Source of the DNA: a virus
Strand: one strand, 5' to 3'
Virus record (IMG/VR): IMGVR_UViG_3300030419_003407
Coordinates: 1-27,465 of that record
DNA length: 27,465 bases
Shown: piece by piece, positions 21,534 through 27,465 of the stretch
How the letters are laid out: each line of letters begins with the position of its first letter
Numbering within the stretch: the stretch's first letter is position 1
Translations under genes and position numbers: made by a program
Notes under the pieces: model-generated
Seen by the model: only the letters and a program-made list of their open reading frames with translations
Database searches by the model: none
What the model was told of the DNA's origin: nothing

Positions 21534-22748
21534 ATGAAAAGACGTAATTTTTTAGCTTCTGTAGCGAGCGTATTGTCGCTAGCGGAAACTGTACAAGCAA
21601 ACCAAGATCAGTTAAAGAAAAATGGCAAATCCGCTATCCTGTTATGGATGGGCGGTGGCCCTTCTACGATGGATATCTGGGATCTTAAATCGGGCGCTCC
21701 TACAGGTGGCCCGTTTCGCCCAATCGCAACCAGTGGGGATGTTCAAATTAGCGAACACATGCCGTTGATGGCCAAACAAATGCATCACGCCGCTATTGTT
21801 AGGAGCATGAGCACTCGTGAAGCAGATCATATGCGAGGTCGTTATTATATGCATACTGGGTATGTTCCCAACCCTAACATTGACCACCCTAGCTATGGTT
21901 CTGTCCTATCTCATCAACTAAGACGAAAAGATCTGGCAATTCCCCAGTTCATTTCTGTGGGTGGCGGTAGCATGGGAGCAGGTTTTCTAGGAGCTAAGTA
22001 CAATCCCTTTGTTGTAAACAGCGATGGTAGGATCAGAAATCTAGATATGAAAGTAGATCAGAGATTCTACCAAAGAGCATACGCTCTAGATGCTATAGAG
22101 AATGCATTTATAAACCAAAGACGAGGACAACTAGCAAAAGACCATCAAGCTATACTTAAAGAAACATTTAATGTTTTGACAAGCGCACAGATGGATGCAC
22201 TTAAGGTTGCTAGTGAGCCTGAAAACGTAAAGGAAAGATACGGGGACAATAGCTTTGGCAAAGGGTGTCTAATGGCTAGACGCTTGGTGGAAGCTGGCGT
22301 GCCTTTTATTGAAGTTAATCTAGGTGGCTGGGATAACCATCAAAACATTTTCCCAACTCTAAGAGACACGAAATTGCCCATGCTAGATCAAGGCATGAGC
22401 GCGCTGTATGAAGATTTAGAACAGCGTGGGTTATTACAAGACACAGCGATTATTTGGATGGGCGAGTTCAGTAGGACTCCTCGTATCAACGGTAATGCTG
22501 GTCGTGACCACTGGGCGCGAAGCTGGAGTGTTGTTGTTGGTGGGGCTGGAATGAATGGCGGCATAGCCATTGGCGAAACAAACTCAGATGGTACTCGTGT
22601 TGAGACCGAACCTTACACATCTCAGGATGTCATGGCTTCCGTTTGTAAAGCACTGGGCATTTCTTTGGGAACTACGTTTACTAGCAACAGTGGTAGACCT
22701 ATGAAGATCGCTAACTCCGGCAAGGTTATAACCGAACTGTTTGGTTAA
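21534..22748 (+). CDS. DUF1501 protein with Tat signal, copy 4 (404 aa)
   Basis: The Tat signal is the shortest of the four, Arg3-Arg4-Asn-Phe-Leu with the end VQA at 20-22. The motifs are LWMGGGPSTMDIWDLKS (37-53), MRGRYYMHTGYVPNP, DHPSYGSVL, LGGWDNHQN, and GEFSRTPRIN with AGRDHW. GEFSRT replaces GEFGRT. The closing residues PMKIANSGKVITELFG resemble the C-terminal 'R-P...DGG..I..L' ending of the family. It begins one base after the Pro-rich gene stop and is followed by a membrane protein. The mature part is the smallest of the four. Predicted location is outside the cytoplasm; substrate unknown. Confidence 0.9.
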   Translation: MKRRNFLASVASVLSLAETVQANQDQLKKNGKSAILLWMGGGPSTMDIWDLKSGAPTGGPFRPIATSGDVQISEHMPLMAKQMHHAAIVRSMSTREADHMRGRYYMHTGYVPNPNIDHPSYGSVLSHQLRRKDLAIPQFISVGGGSMGAGFLGAKYNPFVVNSDGRIRNLDMKVDQRFYQRAYALDAIENAFINQRRGQLAKDHQAILKETFNVLTSAQMDALKVASEPENVKERYGDNSFGKGCLMARRLVEAGVPFIEVNLGGWDNHQNIFPTLRDTKLPMLDQGMSALYEDLEQRGLLQDTAIIWMGEFSRTPRINGNAGRDHWARSWSVVVGGAGMNGGIAIGETNSDGTRVETEPYTSQDVMASVCKALGISLGTTFTSNSGRPMKIANSGKVITELFG

Positions 22749-22752
22749 TATC

Positions 22753-23085
22753 ATGAAATTTTTTAGAAACGCAGTGTATGTGTTATTTTCTCTATCTTTG
22801 CTAAATTTAGCGGGGTCTTTCTATATGTATAGACATATAATGAATAAGAGTGATGTAGTGCAGATAAGGATTCCTGTGTCAAAAGACCTCGAAGAACTGC
22901 CTTTACATGCAAAACTTAGAGATACACAGATATTACAAGCTATACTCATGACCCATCACCAGTTAGGGATACACAAACCCGGATCACAACCGATGTGTCC
23001 AATGTGTCGCGATACAGATTTACAAACAGTAGAAAAGGTTACATATAATAATGGCAAGACAACCGAAGAAGAAGCCCACAACTAG
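22753..23085 (+). CDS. Single-span membrane protein with CxxC (110 aa)
   Basis: ATG 22753 is chosen over TTG 22741, which lies inside the preceding gene; neither has a strong binding site. One hydrophobic segment (about 7-25) follows a basic start (MKFFRN). The rest is a soluble domain with a predicted helix (LRDTQILQAILMTHHQLG) and Cys82-Pro-Met-Cys85, a redox- or metal-type CxxC. If the N terminus is inside, the CxxC domain faces the periplasm, like the products of the preceding genes. It overlaps phoH by 35 bp. No family is recognised. Confidence 0.65.
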   Translation: MKFFRNAVYVLFSLSLLNLAGSFYMYRHIMNKSDVVQIRIPVSKDLEELPLHAKLRDTQILQAILMTHHQLGIHKPGSQPMCPMCRDTDLQTVEKVTYNNGKTTEEEAHN

Positions 23086-23749
23086 ACAGCGCCGCAAGAT
23101 ACTACGACCAAAAACTAGAAATCAAGAACATTACATGGGTCAGATTAATAAGTCTGATGTTACGTTTTGCTCTGGGCCTGCTGGATCTGGAAAGACGAGC
23201 GTGTCCGTAGGAATGGCCTGTGAATATTTGATTGAAAAGAAAGTAGACAAGATTATAATTACTAGACCTGTAGTAGAGTCAGGAAGGGGTTTAGGGCATT
23301 TGCCGGGAACATTAGTTGAAAAAATAAACCCATACCTAATACCTATACTAGAAGAAATGAATCAGTACTTAACAAAGAACACTGTTGAGACGTATAGAAA
23401 TAGAAATATTATTGAACTCTGTCCCCTAGAATATATGAGAGGGCGAAACTTTCATAACTGTTTTATGATCCTTGACGAAGCACAGAACGCTACGTTCGAG
23501 CAGATCAAAATGTTTATTACAAGAATTGGTAAAGAATCAAAGGCGGTAATAAATGGAGATCTAAGGCAGTCCGATTTAGGCAAGCAACAAGGAGGTTTGC
23601 ACACCTGTATGGAAAAACTAGTTGAGGTCTCCGGTGTAGGAGTTTGCGAGCTTGACTATAGCGATATTGTGCGAAGCGATATTGTATCCAAGATTCTCAT
23701 GAGACTAAACAAGAAAGAAGAAGACGATGAACCTGTCAAGTATTTTTAG
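23051..23749 (+). CDS. phoH: PhoH-like ATPase
   Basis: This 232-residue protein has the Walker A motif GPAGSGKT (42-49), ITRPVVESGRGLGHLPGT (69-87), Walker B FMILDEAQN (138-146), and the sensor-like INGDLRQSD. This is the PhoH family, an RNA-helicase-related ATPase common in marine phages and named for the phosphate-regulated E. coli gene. Its role in phage infection is not settled; RNA metabolism or phosphate stress are the usual suggestions. The N-terminal 25 residues are very basic. It starts within the end of the membrane CxxC gene and overlaps the next gene by 23 bp. Confidence 0.93.
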   Translation: MARQPKKKPTTRQRRKILRPKTRNQEHYMGQINKSDVTFCSGPAGSGKTSVSVGMACEYLIEKKVDKIIITRPVVESGRGLGHLPGTLVEKINPYLIPILEEMNQYLTKNTVETYRNRNIIELCPLEYMRGRNFHNCFMILDEAQNATFEQIKMFITRIGKESKAVINGDLRQSDLGKQQGGLHTCMEKLVEVSGVGVCELDYSDIVRSDIVSKILMRLNKKEEDDEPVKYF

Positions 23750-24044
23750 AGGACTTTTTCTAGCTGCCATTATTTTTATAGGCGTTAGAGCTGAATATAA
23801 CAACAGCAAACTAGACAAGAGACTTAGAATTTTGGAAGAAGGTATATACTATAATACCACAGTATCAGACAACACAGCCATGAAGTTTGAGACATTTCTT
23901 CAAGCTCTTTCTAATGAGCTTCCAATAGAGGTCGAGGCTTACGCTACTGAGGCCGCAAGAAAAGTGGCCAGAGAAGTCACAATAGACACGCTAGAAGAAT
24001 TTGCTGAAAATCTGAAAAAAGTAGATGTCAAACTCGATAAGTGA
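23727..24044 (+). CDS. Small single-span membrane protein (105 aa)
   Basis: ATG 23727 lies within the end of phoH. A hydrophobic segment (about 5-20, IFRGLFLAAIIFIGV) anchors a long charged helical domain (about 25-100) that may form a coiled coil, with LDKRLRILEEG and later EVTIDTLEEFAENLKKVD. There is no cysteine and no known family. This is the last gene before a promoter candidate at 24026-24053, so it probably ends the long 11.2-24.0 kb transcription unit. I saw no rho-independent terminator after it. Confidence 0.7.
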   Translation: MNLSSIFRGLFLAAIIFIGVRAEYNNSKLDKRLRILEEGIYYNTTVSDNTAMKFETFLQALSNELPIEVEAYATEAARKVAREVTIDTLEEFAENLKKVDVKLDK

Positions 24045-24053
24045 TCCTATAAT
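24026..24053 (+). promoter_or_regulatory. Candidate promoter TGTCAA-N16-TATAAT
   Basis: A perfect TATAAT at 24048-24053 has TGTCAA at 24026-24031, 16 bases upstream. It overlaps the end of the preceding gene and lies 27 bases before ATG 24081, the first gene of the group leading to uvsX. Confidence 0.5.
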
Positions 24054-24080
24054 ATCATAGATTATTTATAGGAGTTATAC

Positions 24081-24422
24081 ATGCCAACTTATGATTATGA
24101 ATGTAGCGAGTGCGGCTACTACAAAGAGGTTTTCCAGAAGTTCTCTGAAAAGCCTCTCGTAAGATGTCCCGAATGTAAAAAACATAAGTTTAGAAGAGTT
24201 ATTCTAAATGCCCCTCATGTTTCAGTGAAGGGCGAGCCTACTACTATTCAGCACCTAGCTGATCGCAATACTCAAAAGCTAGGCAAGTACGAACTACAGG
24301 CAAAAGAGCAAGCCGACAACATAGATAAGGTACGCAAAGACGCAGAAGCTAATAATCGCAGAAGAAAGATTAACAAGATGACTGCTGCACAGAAAAAGAA
24401 TTATATTGAAAAGGGTGAATGA
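24081..24422 (+). CDS. FmdB-family zinc-ribbon protein (113 aa)
   Basis: The start MPTYDYECSECG is the hallmark of FmdB/CxxC zinc ribbons, with the second knuckle at Cys29/Cys32 (RCPEC) paired with Cys8/Cys11. After the ribbon (1-42), a basic, mostly helical tail (about 60-113) is rich in Lys, Arg and Gln, which suggests nucleic-acid or ribosome contact. The family is often called regulatory, but its biochemistry is unclear. TAGGAG at 24070-24075 precedes ATG 24081. The end overlaps the next start. Confidence 0.85.
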   Translation: MPTYDYECSECGYYKEVFQKFSEKPLVRCPECKKHKFRRVILNAPHVSVKGEPTTIQHLADRNTQKLGKYELQAKEQADNIDKVRKDAEANNRRRKINKMTAAQKKNYIEKGE

Positions 24423-24646
24423 TGTCAGATTTAACTAGGTCAGAGGTGCCGCATAGCGCTGTAATTAGAATACAGATCAAGATACACCAACAGCTAAAAG
24501 ACGGTAGTCTTAGCCCTAAATATCTTTCTGTAGATGAACTAAATAAGCTAGGCATTGCGCCCTGCGCAGAGATGAAAATAGACGGTTTTGATAGAAACTC
24601 ATGCGTTAAAAACGTATTAGATAAATTGGAGAAGTTAAATGGCTAG
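24419..24646 (+). CDS. Unknown small protein (75 aa)
   Basis: Two ATGs in a row (24419 and 24422) can start this gene; AAGGGTG just upstream serves either. The sequence is an alpha/beta mix with the strand AVIRIQIKIHQQ, a Pro-Lys-Tyr turn, a helix with two cysteines (Cys49, Cys62), and the closing helix KNVLDKLEKL. I do not recognise a family. It overlaps both neighbours by a few bases, so it belongs to the uvsX-side operon. Confidence 0.7.
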   Translation: MMSDLTRSEVPHSAVIRIQIKIHQQLKDGSLSPKYLSVDELNKLGIAPCAEMKIDGFDRNSCVKNVLDKLEKLNG

Positions 24647-24974
24647 ATGGGAAAATGAGGGTTTGGAAGGTCTTGATCTACCAGATCCTGAAAACAAAGT
24701 TTCAACTTACTATGGGCTAGGAGCAGAAGAATCAGCGCCTAATGATGCCTTTGTGAAGGTTGTTGATAATAATGGATTCAAAACTCATTATATAAAATTT
24801 GGTAGAGGTGAATTGCTTGACCCTTTGGGAGCAGATAAAGGAAAGCACAATCGCCCTTATTTTGACTATAAAAAAGTAAACCAAAAAGTTTATGCTTACT
24901 ATATGCAATACTTAGAGAATAGAGAGCGTATCTTTTTGACTAGAGCTAGACGAGCATTAATGGAGATAAACTAA
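24639..24974 (+). CDS. Unknown protein (111 aa)
   Basis: No family is recognised. The first third is acidic with Gly/Pro turns. The middle holds Lys/Arg- and Tyr-rich segments (KGKHNRPYFDYKKVNQKVYA), and the end is a basic helix (ENRERIFLTRARRALMEI). It shares a one-base TAATG overlap with the next gene. A DNA- or protein-binding role would suit the charge pattern but is not demonstrated. Confidence 0.7.
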   Translation: MARWENEGLEGLDLPDPENKVSTYYGLGAEESAPNDAFVKVVDNNGFKTHYIKFGRGELLDPLGADKGKHNRPYFDYKKVNQKVYAYYMQYLENRERIFLTRARRALMEIN

Positions 24975-25297
24975 TGACAAAAAAAGGACCACTTTCCAAG
25001 AAAGAAAAAGCCTACATTGAAGAAAACAAATCCCTTCCTGTAGAAGAATTAGCTGAGGAGCTTGACAGATCAGAAGCTTCCGTCAATAAGCACATTGCTA
25101 CGCTAAAAGACGATGACAAGCCACAGAGTATTGCTGGTGAGCAATTCGCTAGAAACCAAAAGTATGGTGCCACAATCATGACTGAAAACGCTTCTATGGC
25201 TGGTGATGCAACTAAGGGTAGACGACAACCAGAAGAGAAAGAAGTCAATGTCGCAAAAAGACATAGAGGGGCTATCCATAAGATCAAAGGAGACTAG
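24974..25297 (+). CDS. Helix-turn-helix-like small phage protein (107 aa)
   Basis: Residues 7-44 read like a winged or simple helix-turn-helix: LSKKEKAYIEENKS, then LPVEELAEELDRSEASVNKH. This gives a first helix, a turn and a recognition helix with Ser/Asn/Lys. The rest is polar and probably disordered, with a basic end (KRHRGAIHKIKGD). Similar small proteins occur in marine T4-like phages, but I know of no assigned function. The likely action is binding DNA or a partner in transcription or packaging. TAATG overlap with the upstream gene. Confidence 0.7.
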   Translation: MTKKGPLSKKEKAYIEENKSLPVEELAEELDRSEASVNKHIATLKDDDKPQSIAGEQFARNQKYGATIMTENASMAGDATKGRRQPEEKEVNVAKRHRGAIHKIKGD

Positions 25298-25300
25298 TAA

Positions 25301-25810
25301 ATGATTTGCACAGTAAGGGATGACCACATCCGCAAGCTGATTATGGAAGACATTTCTATGACTTGGAAATGCACTCTAAATGATGGAACTGTAGTATGGG
25401 GTGATTACGAAAGACCCGGAGTTGAGGAAAGCCCTTGGCTGAGACTACAAAGATATTGTGAAGAGAACGACAAGTGTATTTGTAAAGCTCAGGTTATTGT
25501 AATGGGTGCCCCAGAAGAGGTTGTCTTTGAAGATGAGAACGGTCTTGATGGTTTCTTCATAGCTAGAGGTTTCTCTAGGGATATTGATATGGCAACCGGA
25601 GAAGGCCCTACCTTTCAGCACATGACCTTTGCTTTGCTAGAAGACAACCTAGAGTTTGTTGATGTTAAGAAGTACAGCTGGCCAGAATGTGAGTTTGAAG
25701 AATTTTCACAAAGAAGGCAGGCTTCACAAGAAAACCTTTCTTTTATGATATGGCGTAATGGCGAAACAAAGAAGTCAAGCGAGCAGGTTCAAGTCACCCT
25801 CAACGGGTGA
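25301..25810 (+). CDS. Unknown protein (169 aa)
   Basis: ATG 25301 has AAAGGAGA at 25287-25294, spaced slightly wide; ATG 25343 or 25358 are possible later starts. The body is beta-strand-rich, with a repeated 'short strand, acidic turn' pattern (WKCTLNDGTVVWGDYERPG and EFVDVKKYSW), three cysteines in the middle (YCEENDKCICKAQV), and no signal peptide. It is not recognised. The last 53 bp are shared with the next gene in another frame, an unusually long overlap for this window. Confidence 0.7.
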   Translation: MICTVRDDHIRKLIMEDISMTWKCTLNDGTVVWGDYERPGVEESPWLRLQRYCEENDKCICKAQVIVMGAPEEVVFEDENGLDGFFIARGFSRDIDMATGEGPTFQHMTFALLEDNLEFVDVKKYSWPECEFEEFSQRRQASQENLSFMIWRNGETKKSSEQVQVTLNG

Positions 25811-26213
25811 GTATTGTACGGTAGGACAGTATCTAGCTGAGATCCTCGTACAGCGTAAGGCGGAAAAAGAGAACGTAGGTTCCCTGTCTTACAAGTTCTG
25901 GAATAAAACACGCAAAAAGCAATATGAGCTACAGGTAAAAAAAGTATATCAACTCATCCGTGTTTTTGGTGAAGAAGCTGTCTATGATTACATTATAAAG
26001 AAGAACAAAAGAGTATACAGCGCTGCGCCCAAGTGGGTTAAAGACGAGATAGAGAAACACAAGAAACGGCTTGACCGAAGACCTAAGAAGAAAAACGCAG
26101 AAGTTATTGAAGTCAATAAAGACAACATTGAATCGCAGCCAAGAAAAACATTTGGAAGAAAAACACTTTTTACGAAATTGAGGAATACTAATGGCAAAGA
26201 CAAAGAAGAATGA
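25758..26213 (+). CDS. Unknown conserved phage-type protein (151 aa)
   Basis: The N-terminal stretch SRFKSPSTGEYCTVGQYLAE has the look of a protein I associate with cyanophage-type genomes, beside uvsX. The rest is basic and helical (many Lys, with QYELQVKKVYQLIRVFGEE and then KRLDRRPKKKN), so nucleic-acid binding is plausible. The start at 25758 is supported because no other in-frame Met occurs for a long way and removing the N terminus would lose the conserved block, although no strong binding site precedes it. It overlaps uvsX by 23 bp. Confidence 0.7.
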   Translation: MAKQRSQASRFKSPSTGEYCTVGQYLAEILVQRKAEKENVGSLSYKFWNKTRKKQYELQVKKVYQLIRVFGEEAVYDYIIKKNKRVYSAAPKWVKDEIEKHKKRLDRRPKKKNAEVIEVNKDNIESQPRKTFGRKTLFTKLRNTNGKDKEE

Positions 26214-27255
26214 CCCATCCTTCATCAAAGATATTGTTAAAAAATATGGCAACGTAATATCAACGGGAAACCAAATCTTAGAAAGACGAAAAGATTACAA
26301 GGTTGTTAGTGTTAGCCCCGCTATTGACTTAGCTCTTAACGGAGGCATAAAGGAAGGTTCTTGGGTTATCTTGACTGGAGATCCTAAATGTGGCAAGACT
26401 ACTACCGCCCTACAGATTGCGGCAAATTGCCAAAAAGAAGGAAGGCCAATCATATATCTTGATGCTGAAGGCAGACTTAAAGAAATGAATCTGCTTGGGG
26501 TTGATGGTCTCGACAAAGAGAAAATGCAGATCATCCATTCCGAAGATGAGCCACTCAGCGCCGAAGCATTTTTAGATATTGCTGTCAAGCTAGTTAGCGC
26601 AAAAGAAAATGAGGGCTGTGTCTGTATCATCGACTCTACGTCTTCTCTCATGCCAGAAAAAGAGTTAGACGGAGATATGACACCCGGTCGTGCTGGACTG
26701 CCAAAAATACTATCGGTGTTCTGTAAGAAAATGGGGCAGATCGTACCCAATCAAAAGGCGACTTTAATTATTATTACACACTTCATTGCCAATACCTCCG
26801 GCTATGGAGCATCTAGGATGCCAGACTGTGGCAGAAAAATCCAATACCAAGCCGACACAAGAATGGAGGTAAAGTCTATTAGTCCTTGGGTTCAGAGCGA
26901 CACTCAAGTTGGACAAGCTGTTAATTGGAAAGTGGTATGCTCATCAATGGGATCTCCCGGAACTGAGTGTCAAAGCTGGATTAAATATGGGCACGGCATT
27001 GATAAGATTCAAGAAATTATCATGCTAGCTTTAGACATTGGACTCATAGCCAAAGCAGGGGCTTGGCTAACATGCGAGTTCATGCTAGGGCATGCCGATG
27101 TAGTTAAAAAAATCAAACCAGAGATTAACGAAGAAGACTCAGAAGCCGTGCTGAAAGCCGTCAAGTTTCAGGGGCAGGAGAGGCTATATAATTTTCTGCT
27201 TGCAAATGAAGAAGTCTTTGACATCTTAGAAAAAGAAATTAAGGGTATGCTATAA
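26191..27255 (+). CDS. uvsX: UvsX/RecA-type recombinase
   Basis: This recombinase forms filaments on single-stranded DNA and drives strand exchange for phage recombination, repair and recombination-dependent replication. The Walker A motif GDPKCGKTT is at 63-71, an altered form of the RecA GPESSGKT. The helix IIYLDAEGRL (87-96) follows, then Walker B CVCIIDSTSS. The loop region RAGLPKILSVFCKK and the strand ATLIIITHFI come next, and the C-terminal region is long and Glu/Lys-rich. At 354 residues it is between T4 UvsX and RecA in length. It overlaps the neighbour at both ends (23 bp upstream, one base downstream). Confidence 0.9.
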   Translation: MAKTKKNDPSFIKDIVKKYGNVISTGNQILERRKDYKVVSVSPAIDLALNGGIKEGSWVILTGDPKCGKTTTALQIAANCQKEGRPIIYLDAEGRLKEMNLLGVDGLDKEKMQIIHSEDEPLSAEAFLDIAVKLVSAKENEGCVCIIDSTSSLMPEKELDGDMTPGRAGLPKILSVFCKKMGQIVPNQKATLIIITHFIANTSGYGASRMPDCGRKIQYQADTRMEVKSISPWVQSDTQVGQAVNWKVVCSSMGSPGTECQSWIKYGHGIDKIQEIIMLALDIGLIAKAGAWLTCEFMLGHADVVKKIKPEINEEDSEAVLKAVKFQGQERLYNFLLANEEVFDILEKEIKGML

Positions 27256-27465
27256 TGTATGTAGAAGGTCTCGATGGTAAAACTTGGAAATGGAACCCCT
27301 CTAGAAGTCAAGCCTCGGTAGATGAAAAAAACAGATCTTCTTTACATAAAAAAGCAAGATCCATCTTGAAAGAAGTGTACCCTTATGATAGAATACTAGA
27401 GGAAGTGACGCTGCCGGGAACCAAAACAGGTTCTAGGAGGACGCTTTTGTATGCTGATCTATATG
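27255..27465 (+). CDS. N-terminal part of a possible nuclease-type phage protein (runs off the window)
   Basis: The frame starts at ATG 27255, overlapping the uvsX stop by one base, and is open to the right end (70 codons seen). It reads MYVEGLDGKTWKWNPSR, then a basic helix LHKKARSILKEVYP, and then DRILEEVTLPGTKTGSRR followed by LLYADLY. The Glu-Glu-Val plus strand ending in Asp resembles the start of PD-(D/E)xK or Vsr-like nucleases in related phages, but the decisive Asp/Glu/Lys residues would lie beyond the edge. The call is tentative. Confidence 0.6.
   Translation, partial: MYVEGLDGKTWKWNPSRSQASVDEKNRSSLHKKARSILKEVYPYDRILEEVTLPGTKTGSRRTLLYADLY

Overview
The window reads as one contiguous block of a large, AT-rich, lytic double-stranded DNA phage of the T4-like/marine myovirus kind. 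Every supported gene lies on the + strand, tightly packed with 1-50 bp overlaps (ATGA and TAATG junctions) and TAGGAG/AGGAG-type ribosome binding sites. The phage assignment rests on a UvsX/RecA-type recombinase, PhoH, a class I ribonucleotide reductase pair, a small sigma-like factor, virion-like proteins and many small unknown proteins. The host is not directly visible. Four DUF1501 proteins with twin-arginine (Tat) signals point to a diderm host using Tat export. Planctomycetota is my first guess because DUF1501 is abundant there, but this is inference.

Layout. 1-1235: a zinc-ribbon mini-protein, a PAP2-type phosphatase and a complete phage-borne tmRNA (ssrA), whose first bases overlap the stop of the phosphatase gene. 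1373-6744: a five-gene overlapping cassette of one unknown gene, a glycosyltransferase, two radical SAM proteins with SPASM-like cysteines at the N terminus, and a GT4 glycosyltransferase. This looks like a modification or glycosylation unit. 6747-7050: a miniature transcription unit with a good promoter, a 57-residue membrane protein and a strong terminator. 7065-9709: small unknown genes, a sigma-like factor and a deoxyribose-phosphate-aldolase-like protein that seems to have lost its catalytic lysine. 9779-10981: a probable abundant virion protein closed by a terminator, then a membrane/coiled-coil protein and an Ala-Pro-tailed protein.

11006-14778: a near-consensus promoter, a structured roughly 135-nt leader ending in a terminator-like stem plus T-run, then nrdA, an uncharacterised 45-codon gene and nrdB. 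The NrdB aligns residue for residue with the tyrosine-free class Ic enzyme of Chlamydia (Glu as first metal ligand, Val in place of the radical Tyr). 14790-23085: a tail-tube-like protein followed by four divergent DUF1501 proteins, all with Tat signals and intact motif residues. They are interleaved with a phage-type basic protein, a Cys-rich membrane-anchored peptide, a secreted Pro-rich protein and a CxxC membrane protein. This envelope-directed array is the most unusual part of the window. 23051-27465: PhoH, an FmdB-like zinc ribbon, several small proteins, UvsX and the start of a possible nuclease gene that runs off the right edge.

No tRNA gene, CRISPR array, insertion sequence, integrase or attachment site was seen. 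The only stretch over 300 bp without a protein gene (902-1372) is filled mostly by the tmRNA.
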